Shown: in pieces, positions 35,124 through 43,238 of the stretch | How positions within the stretch are numbered: the first letter of the stretch is position 1 | Layout of the letters: each line of letters begins with the position of its first letter | Assembly (NCBI GenBank): GCA_024653485.1 | Contig: JANLFY010000002.1 | Span: 186,001 to 250,000 of the forward strand | DNA from: Bacillota bacterium | GTDB lineage: Bacteria; Bacillota; SHA-98; UBA4971 | Direction: 5' to 3' | DNA length: 64,000 bases | Made by a program: the position numbers and the translations under genes | Notes under the pieces: model-generated | The model's input: only the letters and a program-made list of their open reading frames with translations | What the model was told of the DNA's origin: nothing | Databases searched by the model: none

Positions 35124-36134
35124 ATGGATCTGAAGAACGGCTACGTACTGCTTCCTCAGCCCATCGAGGACGAAGCGCGAAAGTTGCTGGAGGATGAAGG
35201 GCTGGACATAGTGGTGGCCCCGGATCCAAGTCCAGCCACCGTAGCGCCACTTATGAGAGGCGCGCGGGCGATCATCCTGCGGACCGGGATCGTTTTGGAT
35301 AGGGAACTGCTGGAGGCGAGCGACGACCTGTGGACCATATCCAGAACGGGCGGAGGCGTGGATAACGTAGACCTCAAGGCTGCCACGGAAAAGGGGATTA
35401 TCGTCACCTCAAGCCTCGGCGTGAACGCAAGCACCGTCGCCGAGCACACCATCTCGTTGATCTTGGCTCTCTTCAAACAGTTGTTCCTGATGGATAGAGA
35501 GGTTCGAAAGAACAACTTCAAGATTCGGTACAAGAACTACCCTCAAGATGTTCTCGGAAAGAGGCTCGGGATAGTAGGATTCGGCAGAATCGGGCAGATT
35601 CTGGCCGGCTATTTTCATCCTCTGTCGAAGACCAAGGTCCTAGCGTATGATCCCCTGCTGACTGAGGAAGTCAAGAATAGCTTCGCTGACACAGTCGACT
35701 TCGTGGGCCTGGAGGAACTCCTGCGAGCTTCCGACGTCGTGTCCATTCACGTTCCTCTGAACAAGTATACGCGGAACATGATCGGCTGGGAACAACTGAG
35801 TCTGATGAAGCGAGAGGCCTATCTCGTGAACGTCTCCCGCGGTGGGGTCGTGAACGAGCAGGACCTCATACGGGCGCTGAAAGAAGGGGTCATCAGAGGG
35901 GCCGGGCTGGACGTATTCGAGAACGAACCCATCGAGGCCGGCAATCCTCTGCTGGAGATGGACAATGTGATCCTCACCCCTCATACTGCTGCCTTGACCG
36001 AGGAGTGCGTGGTAAGGATGGCCACCGAAGCCGTCAAGCGGGTGATCGACCTCTTCAACGGGTACGAGCCGGCCATGATCGCCAATCCCGAGGTCCTGCG
36101 GTTTGAGAGATGGCAGCATCTCAAGAAAAGATGA
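35124..36134 (+). CDS. D-isomer-specific 2-hydroxyacid dehydrogenase
   Basis: A 336-aa NAD-dependent dehydrogenase of the phosphoglycerate dehydrogenase type. RTGGGVDNVDLKAATEKG, GKRLGIVGFGRIGQ (GxGxxG), VSIHVPLNKYTRNMIG, VNVSRGGVVNEQDL with the substrate Arg, NEPIE and the catalytic His in LTPHTAALTEE are present. AGAGGGA precedes ATG 35124. It would oxidise a D-2-hydroxy acid or reduce a 2-keto acid in the pathway; no ACT domain is present, so it is not the serine-biosynthesis type. Confidence 0.92.
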   Translation: MDLKNGYVLLPQPIEDEARKLLEDEGLDIVVAPDPSPATVAPLMRGARAIILRTGIVLDRELLEASDDLWTISRTGGGVDNVDLKAATEKGIIVTSSLGVNASTVAEHTISLILALFKQLFLMDREVRKNNFKIRYKNYPQDVLGKRLGIVGFGRIGQILAGYFHPLSKTKVLAYDPLLTEEVKNSFADTVDFVGLEELLRASDVVSIHVPLNKYTRNMIGWEQLSLMKREAYLVNVSRGGVVNEQDLIRALKEGVIRGAGLDVFENEPIEAGNPLLEMDNVILTPHTAALTEECVVRMATEAVKRVIDLFNGYEPAMIANPEVLRFERWQHLKKR

Positions 36135-36152
36135 GAGAAAGAGGGAAAAGAC

Positions 36153-37229
36153 ATGGACATCCCCAGGAGAATGCGCGCCGCTCATCTGGTCGCCCGCGGG
36201 CGTATTGAGGTTCTTGAAACCGACGTCCCGGTCCCCGGCCCCGATCAAGTGTTGCTTCGGGTGGAGGCCTGCGGGATATGCGGCACCGATGTCGAGATAA
36301 GGGATCATGGCATGCCCGGAGAGCCACCGCTCCCTTTCATCATGGGCCATGAATACGCCGGTGTCGTGGCCCAGGTCGGCTCGACGGTGGACGAATTCGC
36401 GGTCGGAGACAGGGTTGCGGTGGAGGTTCACAAGGGATGCGGTCGCTGCCACAACTGCATCATGGGGCAATACACCGCTTGCCTGAACTTCGGCAATCGC
36501 AAGAAGGGACATGCCGCCAACGGCATGACCGCGAACGGCGGCTTCGCTGAGTATGCGCTTAACCACGTGAATACCCTCTACAAGATCCCCGATGAGATAT
36601 CCTTCGAAGAGGCGGCTCTGATCACGACTGCTGGATCGGCTTTCTATGCCATCGATGCCATGGGTGGCTACATTGCCGGTGATACCGTGGCGGTGATCGG
36701 CCCCGGTCCCATCGGCCTAGCCCTCGTTCAGGCGGCAAAGGCGCTCGGAGCGGCAAGGGTGATCCTCACAGGCACGCGCAAAGGCAGGCTCGAATTGGGC
36801 AAGAGTATGGGTGCAGATTGCGTCGTCGACATAAGCGAAGGACAGGACCCGGTCAAAGTCGTGAAAGGGCTGACAAACGGGGCGGGCGCGGACGTCGTGT
36901 TTGACGCGGCCGGGGTTTCGTCTTCACTCGAGTCGGCCCTTGACATGGTCAGGCCCGGCGGCGCCATTGTCTTGGTGGCCTTCTACAAGGGCCCTGTCAC
37001 TGTGAACATTTCCAAGGCGGTCGTTCGTAACGTGAATCTGTACACCGTGCGAGGCGAGGGACGGCGCAACGTGAGGCGCGCTCTTTCCATGGCCGCTCAG
37101 AAGAAAATGGACCTCAAGCCACTCATCACTCACCGGTTCGCGCTCAATGACATCAATGAGGCCTTCGAGACGTACACGAAGCGGATAGACAATGCTATCA
37201 AGGTCATCGTTCATCCGCAGCAGCAGTAG
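36153..37229 (+). CDS. zinc-dependent alcohol dehydrogenase (MDR superfamily)
   Basis: A 358-aa medium-chain dehydrogenase like threonine or sorbitol dehydrogenase. ACGICGTDVE and GHEYAGVVAQVG give the catalytic zinc ligands; CGRCHNCIMGQYTAC is the four-Cys structural zinc site; VAVIGPGPIGLALVQAAK the NAD loop. SD GAGGGAAAAG before ATG 36153, 18 bases after the previous stop. It probably oxidises a polyol or hydroxy acid imported by the TAXI transporter. Confidence 0.92.
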   Translation: MDIPRRMRAAHLVARGRIEVLETDVPVPGPDQVLLRVEACGICGTDVEIRDHGMPGEPPLPFIMGHEYAGVVAQVGSTVDEFAVGDRVAVEVHKGCGRCHNCIMGQYTACLNFGNRKKGHAANGMTANGGFAEYALNHVNTLYKIPDEISFEEAALITTAGSAFYAIDAMGGYIAGDTVAVIGPGPIGLALVQAAKALGAARVILTGTRKGRLELGKSMGADCVVDISEGQDPVKVVKGLTNGAGADVVFDAAGVSSSLESALDMVRPGGAIVLVAFYKGPVTVNISKAVVRNVNLYTVRGEGRRNVRRALSMAAQKKMDLKPLITHRFALNDINEAFETYTKRIDNAIKVIVHPQQQ

Positions 37230-37388
37230 ATGAGCGGTGGATGAGCCGTAGATGAACGATAGACGCAGCTCAGGTGCCACTAGTTCTACGTCTCGTGAGT
37301 CTGCGATATGCGAGGGGGTGGCAGGCCAAAGAGTTCTCCGGTCTCTTGTCCCTGGAAAAAGAACTACGTACAAGGAGGTAAGTGGGAG

Positions 37389-38342
37389 ATGAGAGGTCGT
37401 TATCTGGTTGCTGCAGTACTTATCGTGACGATGGCGCTTTGTCTCTCCACCGGAACGGTCGGTGCCGTGCAGAGATTTGCCTACAGCGCAAGCAATCCCG
37501 GCGGCACCTGGTACACGATGATCGGAGGATTGGTGAAGCTACTCAACGAGAAACTCCCGGCCGATATCAGAGTCGATATGATAGCAAGCGGCGGTTCAGT
37601 CCTGAATACGCGGCGGTTGGCAACGGGGGAAGCCGCCCTCACGATGTCGTACTCCTCTCACCTGTGGGAGTGCTGGAATGGAAAAGGGATCATGGAGGGG
37701 CGGCCGAGCGACGCTCCTCGGATCATGTTTGAGATTTACCGAAGCGACCATTATTTCGTGACCTTGGCCAACAAGGGGATCAAGACTCTGGAGGATCTCG
37801 AGGGCAAGCGGGTGGTCCTCGGTTCGCCCGGTTCTGGCACGAGCGACAACTCTAGGCTCACTTTCAGGACGCTCGGCATCAAGGTCATCGAATCCGAATT
37901 AGCGTTCGACGAGGCCGCCCGAGCGTTGCAGGACGGGAAGGTGGACGCCATAGGGATGAGCGGGTCTCCGGCAGCCGGCATAGTTGAGCTGGCAGCCACG
38001 AGAGACATCTACGTCATTCCCTTCACCGATGAGCAGTTGGACAAGATCGTGGCGCAAGCTCCCTTCTTCTCCAAAGGGTTCATGAAGGCGAACACGTACA
38101 AGGGACAGACCAAGGACGTGCCTTGCTTCATGTTCAGCGTATATCAGGTCGCGCACAAGTCCGTGCCCGACGACGTGGTGTATCAGATGATGAAGATCAT
38201 CTTCAGCCCGGAGGGCAGAAGCTACCTGGCGGACGTGCATCCGCAGTGGAAACCCATGGGCAACGATCCGCAGGCGGTTAAGATGCTTGGTATACCCTAT
38301 CATCCTGGCGCGGAGCGCTTCTGGAAGGAACAGCAGAAGTAA
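37389..38342 (+). CDS. TAXI-type TRAP transporter solute receptor
   Basis: A 317-aa exported binding protein of the TAXI family. Signal peptide MRGRYLVAAVLIVTMALCLS ends near TVGAVQ; the mature protein begins with NPGGTWYTMIGGLVKLL, followed by VDMIASGGSVLNTRRLATGEA and VVLGSPGSGTSDNSR. AGGAGGT lies nine bases before ATG 37389; an in-frame GTG-type extension to 37308 lacks an SD. The partner permease follows after a hairpin. Ligand unknown; known TAXI ligands include glutamate and 2-oxoglutarate-like acids. Confidence 0.9.
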   Translation: MRGRYLVAAVLIVTMALCLSTGTVGAVQRFAYSASNPGGTWYTMIGGLVKLLNEKLPADIRVDMIASGGSVLNTRRLATGEAALTMSYSSHLWECWNGKGIMEGRPSDAPRIMFEIYRSDHYFVTLANKGIKTLEDLEGKRVVLGSPGSGTSDNSRLTFRTLGIKVIESELAFDEAARALQDGKVDAIGMSGSPAAGIVELAATRDIYVIPFTDEQLDKIVAQAPFFSKGFMKANTYKGQTKDVPCFMFSVYQVAHKSVPDDVVYQMMKIIFSPEGRSYLADVHPQWKPMGNDPQAVKMLGIPYHPGAERFWKEQQK

Positions 38343-38351
38343 CAGCTCTCA

Positions 38352-38388
38352 GGGGAGCAGGGATTCCCTCCCTGTTCCCCTTCTTTCT
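38352..38388 (+). terminator. hairpin plus T-run between TAXI receptor and permease genes
   Basis: GGGGAGCAGGG (38352-38362) pairs with CCCTGTTCCCC (38370-38380), one mismatch, followed by TTCTTTCT. It starts 9 bases past the receptor stop and looks like a leaky terminator that sets receptor:permease ratio. Confidence 0.7.
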
Positions 38389-38480
38389 ACCCTGTGGATC
38401 AGGAGAGCAGTGCTGCAAACGATCGTCTGAAGCAGAGCTCACGGTTGTGTCGCGTACGGGTGGACGAAGGAGGCACGGAA

Positions 38481-40355
38481 ATGCGTCAACTTGGCAGTAC
38501 CACTAAGCTGCTCGTCAAGCTCATTGCTATAGCTTTTTCCGCTTTCTATTGTTATACGGCCGGGTTCGGGATTATATCCAGTGAGACTCACCTTGGGATC
38601 TACCTTCTGGTCACGTTCCTCCTAGTCATGCTCTTGTATCCCGCCTCCAAGAGATGGCCCCGGAGCAGACTACTGTACGCGCTGGACGCTATCCTGATCG
38701 TCCTGGCATGCGCGTCCGTCATCTACTGGATGGTCGAGTACAGGGAGTACGCGGCCATGAGGGCCGGCTGGACGAACCAATGGGATCTCATCTTCGGTCT
38801 AGTCGCGATCGTGATCTCGTTGGAAGTGACCCGCCGGGCCATGGGCAACGTTCTGCCCATCATCGGCTTGATAATGCTCGTTCTGACCTACTTTGGGCCA
38901 TATTTGCCCGGCATATTTAGGCATGGCGGTATACGCCTGTCCTCAATGGTTGAGTACTTCTACTACACCAGCGGGATCTTCGGGACGATCGTGTCCACGT
39001 TCGCCACATACATCGTCCCCTTCCTGATTTTCGGATCCTTCCTGAAAGCCTCTGGCGCTGGTGATTTCTTCATCGATTTGGCCAGTTCCCTTACGGGACA
39101 CGTGCCCGGGGGACCGGCCTTGATCGCTGTCGCCGGCAGCGCGGTTTTCGGCAGCATCTCCGGGAGTGGAGTGGCCAACGTCGTCGCTACCGGGACTTTC
39201 ACAATTCCGATGATGAAGAAGGTGGGCTATACCGCGGAGTTCGCCGGAGCGGTCGAGGCCGCGGCTTCCTCGGGCGGTCAGCTTCTGCCTCCGATCATGG
39301 GCGCAGCCGCCTTCATCCTGGCGACCCTTACCGAACAGCCCTACTCTACGATTGTCTTGATCAGCTTCACGCCGGCCTTGATCTACTACTTTTCCCTAGC
39401 CTTGATGGTGTACTTCAGAGCGCGGCGGAGACAGTTGAGTGGTCTGAGCCGTTCGGAACTCCCGGCATTCTCCCAGGTGATGAGGAAGGGCTGGTACTAC
39501 ATATTCACCATAGTGACCGTCGTTGTCGTCATCGCCTTGGGTTACTCCGCAGCCGCGACGGCTTTCTGGGGCTCGGCGTTCGTCGTGGTGTGCAGCATGT
39601 TCCGCAAGGACACCAGGTTCACACTTAAGAAGCTCCTTGCGGCCCTGGAGGACGCCGGGAGAAGTTCGCTGAGCGTCGGCGCGACCGCGGGAACCCTCGG
39701 GATCGTGATGGCGAGTCTGACTCTGTCGGGTCTTGGAGTGAAGCTTTCGAGCCTGATCCTGTCTGTTGGACAAGGCAATCTCTTCCTGACGGTGGTCTTG
39801 ACGGCGCTCATCGCGACCATCATCGGCATGGGCCTGCCGACGACTGCTTCCTACATCATCATGTCGATTCTGGCGGCTCCTTCTCTGATCCAGCTCGGGG
39901 TGAACCACGTATACGCGCACATGGTGTGTATGTGGTTTTCAGTGATATCCAATATCACGCCTCCTGTGTGCGTGGCCGCGTTCGCAGCCGCCAGCATTTC
40001 CGGGGGTAATCCGATGAAAACGGGCTTCCATGCGGTTCCTCTCGGGATCTACATGTATCTCTTGCCGTTCCTCTTCATCTACCGTCCGCAAGTCTTCGTC
40101 TATGGACACCCGTTCCTCAGCGGACTGGAGATCGTGATCACCTTGGCGATTGCCACGGTCGCCTTCGCGGCGGGATTCCAAGGATGGCTATTCCGTAATC
40201 TGCGCGCTTGGGAGCGGGCGGTGTATTTTGCGGCGGCCCCTCTGATGATCCACACCGGTTTGGTGACTGACCTCATCGGGGCTGCCATTATCTTGGTCAT
40301 GAGCCTGTACGTCCTCGCGAGTTCAAAGAGGGTCGGCAGGGCGGTTGCTGCGTAG
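38481..40355 (+). CDS. TRAP transporter fused permease (DctQM fusion)
   Basis: A 624-aa membrane protein with four N-terminal DctQ-like helices followed by a DctM domain, the architecture usual for TAXI systems. Key segments: FGSISGSGVANVVATGTFTIPMM, AAASSGGQLLPPIMGAAAFI, GMGLPTTASYIIMSI, and NITPPVCVAAFAAASISGG. AAGGAGG lies eight bases before ATG 38481; an in-frame upstream start at 38394 would overlap the intercistronic terminator region. It imports the unknown substrate of the operon using an ion gradient. Confidence 0.93.
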   Translation: MRQLGSTTKLLVKLIAIAFSAFYCYTAGFGIISSETHLGIYLLVTFLLVMLLYPASKRWPRSRLLYALDAILIVLACASVIYWMVEYREYAAMRAGWTNQWDLIFGLVAIVISLEVTRRAMGNVLPIIGLIMLVLTYFGPYLPGIFRHGGIRLSSMVEYFYYTSGIFGTIVSTFATYIVPFLIFGSFLKASGAGDFFIDLASSLTGHVPGGPALIAVAGSAVFGSISGSGVANVVATGTFTIPMMKKVGYTAEFAGAVEAAASSGGQLLPPIMGAAAFILATLTEQPYSTIVLISFTPALIYYFSLALMVYFRARRRQLSGLSRSELPAFSQVMRKGWYYIFTIVTVVVVIALGYSAAATAFWGSAFVVVCSMFRKDTRFTLKKLLAALEDAGRSSLSVGATAGTLGIVMASLTLSGLGVKLSSLILSVGQGNLFLTVVLTALIATIIGMGLPTTASYIIMSILAAPSLIQLGVNHVYAHMVCMWFSVISNITPPVCVAAFAAASISGGNPMKTGFHAVPLGIYMYLLPFLFIYRPQVFVYGHPFLSGLEIVITLAIATVAFAAGFQGWLFRNLRAWERAVYFAAAPLMIHTGLVTDLIGAAIILVMSLYVLASSKRVGRAVAA

Positions 40356-40522
40356 AGTCATCTGTGTGGGGCCAACAGGGTGGCTACGCCGTAAGTGAGC
40401 AAGGCCACGGTCGGAGGGAGCGGAGCGGTGTGGCTGGAGGCGAGCTGGCGGTCGCAGGTTAGCTGCAGGACCCGGGTGGAACGGACCGGTTGGAACACGC
40501 CAATGACAAAGGGGGTACCGAG

Positions 40523-40864
40523 ATGAAGACTGTAACCCTTGAAGAGCTGCCTCTCGTGAAGATCGAAAACCGCAAGGGTCTCTATCACCGAAACATAATC
40601 GACAAGAGCGTAGGAGCCAAGAACTTCACTCTTCACTTCGCCAGGATGGAAGAAGGAGGGTTCGGCGTCGCGCACAGCCATGCCGTCCCTGAGCACTTCC
40701 TGCTGGTGGTCTCGGGAGAACTCGAAGTGCGAAACGACAAGGAAGCGCACAGAGTCCCCGCTGGGACGGGCATCCTGATCTATCCGGGTGAGGTTCACGA
40801 GGTGACCAACGTCAACAAAGGACCGACGGAGTACTTCGTGATATACAGCCCCCCGAACGAGTAG
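40523..40864 (+). CDS. small cupin-domain protein
   Basis: A 113-aa single-domain cupin. AHSHAVPEHFLLVVSGE gives the HxH...E metal-ligand motif and YPGEVHEVTN the second-motif His. Such proteins serve as sugar isomerases, lactonases or dioxygenases. AAGGGGG precedes ATG 40523. It is the last gene of the catabolic operon, 168 bases after the permease. Confidence 0.88.
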   Translation: MKTVTLEELPLVKIENRKGLYHRNIIDKSVGAKNFTLHFARMEEGGFGVAHSHAVPEHFLLVVSGELEVRNDKEAHRVPAGTGILIYPGEVHEVTNVNKGPTEYFVIYSPPNE

Positions 40865-41537
40865 CGAGTGAGTGAACAGGGGTCACTCCCGGCCGGTGCC
40901 GGAGCTGCGGTGGCTGCGGTGGCTGCGGCGGCTGTGGCGGCTGTGGCGGCGTTGATTGCGAGGGTCGCGTGGGTCGCGCTGTGGGTGATGGGTGACGCCG
41001 CGAGCGGTCCGCTGGGCGGCGTGGCGTAGGTGGGCCGGTGGCGCTGACGGTGTTGGCGGCACCGGCCCACAAGTCCCACCGGGCAATCCCGAGGGCGGCC
41101 TTGGAGGAAACCCGACGGCACGGCCGGCAGCTACGTGCTCGGGACTGTGCCCTGCTCGAGACGCCGTTGCCTTCACGGCCTCCGCTTGTGAGGAGCGAGA
41201 GATATCGTTATCATTGTCAATGTCCGCGCAGACCTGGCTCTTCTTCGCGTGCATCACCCATAACCCGGGCACATCGGTGCTAACGTGAGCGCGACCGTCT
41301 CTCCTCCATATGCCTCTATACGTGCATACTTCTGACCCTCACCATGCCAGCGGCCCCTGCGGGTTTGAACCGGAAGGCCTAGACAGGTAATGCTTAGGTG
41401 CACCAAACTTGACGAAGAGACACATCTTCTCAGACCGCTCAAATGATGACACCATTGCAGGTTGGCGACAGAGATGTGCCTCGCCCGGCGACAGAAGTAT
41501 CTCACATCCATTGACACCGACGAGTCCCAGGAGTATC
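40865..41537. other. long gap with GC-rich 9-bp repeat and orphan Fur-like site
   Basis: No gene is supportable. It contains five copies of a 9-bp repeat (40904-40948) and an A+T-rich motif on the - strand, TGACAATGATAACGATATC (about 41201-41221), that resembles a Fur box but is not upstream of any recognisable gene. Frames that span it are Arg/His- or Pro-rich and have no SD. Confidence 0.45.
40904..40948. repeat. 9-bp tandem repeat, five copies
   Basis: Units GCTGCGGTG (two), GCTGCGGCG (one) and GCTGTGGCG (two) follow each other without a gap, just downstream of the cupin gene. Confidence 0.85.
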
Positions 41538-42764
41538 ATGAAGACGAGTTTTTTGCATAGTGATAAAAGGGGTGCGTTGGATCCGATGCCGGGCCAAAGA
41601 CGCTCTCTTTCCAGCACCAGGTTCATAAGGTCGTTCAACGTGGTTTCAGCGCTCCAGACGTTGTATCGCGAAGGCGCGTGCTCGAAGTCGAGGATCTCCC
41701 AGATTACGAGCATGAGCCCGGCGACCGTGACGAGAATCATTTCAGAGCTAGTTGAACAGGGAGTTGTAAGTGAGTACAAGGTCGCGGAATCTACCGGCGG
41801 ACGAAAGCCTGTCATTTTCAGACTGAACTACGACAAGCTCTACGTCGTCGGCATTCAGCTGGTCCGGGATGGTGTCGCCCTCGGGTTGTGCGATCTCAAA
41901 GGAAGGATCCTCGCCAAGAGGAAGTTCCGGCCGTATTCGCTCGAGCCCAAGAGCCTCATCGCCGAACTCTCGAGGGAGTTCGAACTTCTTTTGGGTATGA
42001 ACGGTGTGAACCGAGAGCACATTCTCGGGAGTGGGCTTGCCATATCCGGCATAGTCAGTTCGGAGAGCGGTACGCTCGTCCGTTCAGTGAACCTTGGATG
42101 GAGCGATGTGCGGATATCCGAGGTGCTCGAAAGCGCTTTGGGGTTTCCGGTCGTCGTCGAGAACGACGCCAATGCGGCAGCCCTCGCCGAGCTGTGGTTC
42201 GGCTGTGCGCGGGACGTATCGAGCTTCATGTATCTGAAGACGGATACCGGCGTAGGGGCGGGTATTGTCTGCGGTGGGAGTCTCATGGCAGGCCCGCGCG
42301 GGATGGCCGGTGAGATCGGGCATGCTCCTGTAGTCAGGGACGGACGTGAGTGCGTGTGCGGCCAGCGCGGATGCCTGGAGACATACATGTACGCCCAAGG
42401 ACTGCTAAGACGATACGAGACCGAGACAGGAGTGCACCTAGAGGAGCCGCGCGACTTCTTCACGCTCATCACGTCGGGTGACGAGGCAGCCCGGCGGATG
42501 ATGGACGAGGCGGCTGAGGCGCTCGGGGTGATGGCGTCGGTTGCAGCCACGATGCTGGATCTCGACCTCATCGTAGTTGGAGGGCTCTGGGGGGAGCTTG
42601 GGGAGCGGTTCTGCGACCCGGTGGAGAAGCGCTGCAACGAGATAATGGAGCGGACCGGGTTGGGGAAGACGCTCAAAGTGCGAGGATCGGCGCTGGGGGA
42701 GGACTCCGACATACGCGGAGCGGTTGGCATCGTGATCGATAAGTGGTTCACCCCTCGGATATAG
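41538..42764 (+). CDS. ROK-family transcriptional regulator
   Basis: A 408-aa ROK repressor. Winged helix (FNVVSALQTLYREGACSKSR, ITSMSPATVTRIISELVEQG), GRKP turn, then ROK kinase-like domain with NDANAAALAELWFG, GVGAGIVCGG, GMAGEIGHAPV and the zinc motif CVCGQRGCLE. ATG 41538 has AGGAG five bases upstream; the upstream frame to 41409 is not family-like. By context it controls the GH3/ABC amino-sugar locus downstream, as NagC-type ROK proteins do. The ligand is probably a sugar or amino-sugar phosphate. Confidence 0.92.
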   Translation: MKTSFLHSDKRGALDPMPGQRRSLSSTRFIRSFNVVSALQTLYREGACSKSRISQITSMSPATVTRIISELVEQGVVSEYKVAESTGGRKPVIFRLNYDKLYVVGIQLVRDGVALGLCDLKGRILAKRKFRPYSLEPKSLIAELSREFELLLGMNGVNREHILGSGLAISGIVSSESGTLVRSVNLGWSDVRISEVLESALGFPVVVENDANAAALAELWFGCARDVSSFMYLKTDTGVGAGIVCGGSLMAGPRGMAGEIGHAPVVRDGRECVCGQRGCLETYMYAQGLLRRYETETGVHLEEPRDFFTLITSGDEAARRMMDEAAEALGVMASVAATMLDLDLIVVGGLWGELGERFCDPVEKRCNEIMERTGLGKTLKVRGSALGEDSDIRGAVGIVIDKWFTPRI

Positions 42765-43238
42765 TCGAAGTGCACATGCAGGGCTCGCAGGGATGAAGCA
42801 CAAGAAAGCGCTTGCCTGGCGGGTCTTCTTGGAACGATCGAGATCGGCGGGACTCCGGGCGGCCACCGCGGCGAGGAGACGACAATGCAGACAGTGAGCG
42901 ATGAAATGCGCCAACTTTTTTGCAGTCAGCATAGAAGTTTCCACCCACGCTTTCGGGTGCACAGCCGAAACCCCGTGTCCCTGCGACGCCCTATGTGTCC
43001 GCCATCCCGCGTGCAGCCGGCGACCCGCGCTCATCTCCTATGCGGCGCGTGCGTCCTGTCCCGTGTCTGTTTCGCGTCCCGTGCGTAGCCGCCATCCCGT
43101 GCCGAAGCGCCGTTTCCTGTGCATCACGTGCGCCACGCCTCCGCGCACGTTCAGCGACAACACAGGATTATCGTCATGTCCGAAGGGTTTGTGTGACTCG
43201 TCATCCCGAGATAGAAGAGCAAACAAAGGAGCGGGCCA
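42765..43238. other. gap upstream of the GH3/ABC locus
   Basis: No gene is supportable. A cre-like 14-mer lies at 42803-42816 (described separately). Around 43000-43110 the words CATCCCGTG and CGTGCG recur irregularly. I found no convincing -35/-10 pair. Confidence 0.4.
42803..42816. promoter_or_regulatory. cre-like catabolite-control site
   Basis: AGAAAGCGCTTGCC matches the canonical CcpA site TGAAAGCGCTTTCA at 11 of 14 positions, including the central AAGCGCTT. It is 420 bases before the GH3 gene and just past the ROK gene. Whether this organism has CcpA cannot be seen here. Confidence 0.35.

Noticed and set aside
40795-41272. Overlapping - strand frames after the cupin gene
   Set aside because: Low-complexity His/Arg/Ser or Pro-rich products caused by the 9-bp repeat, with no SD.
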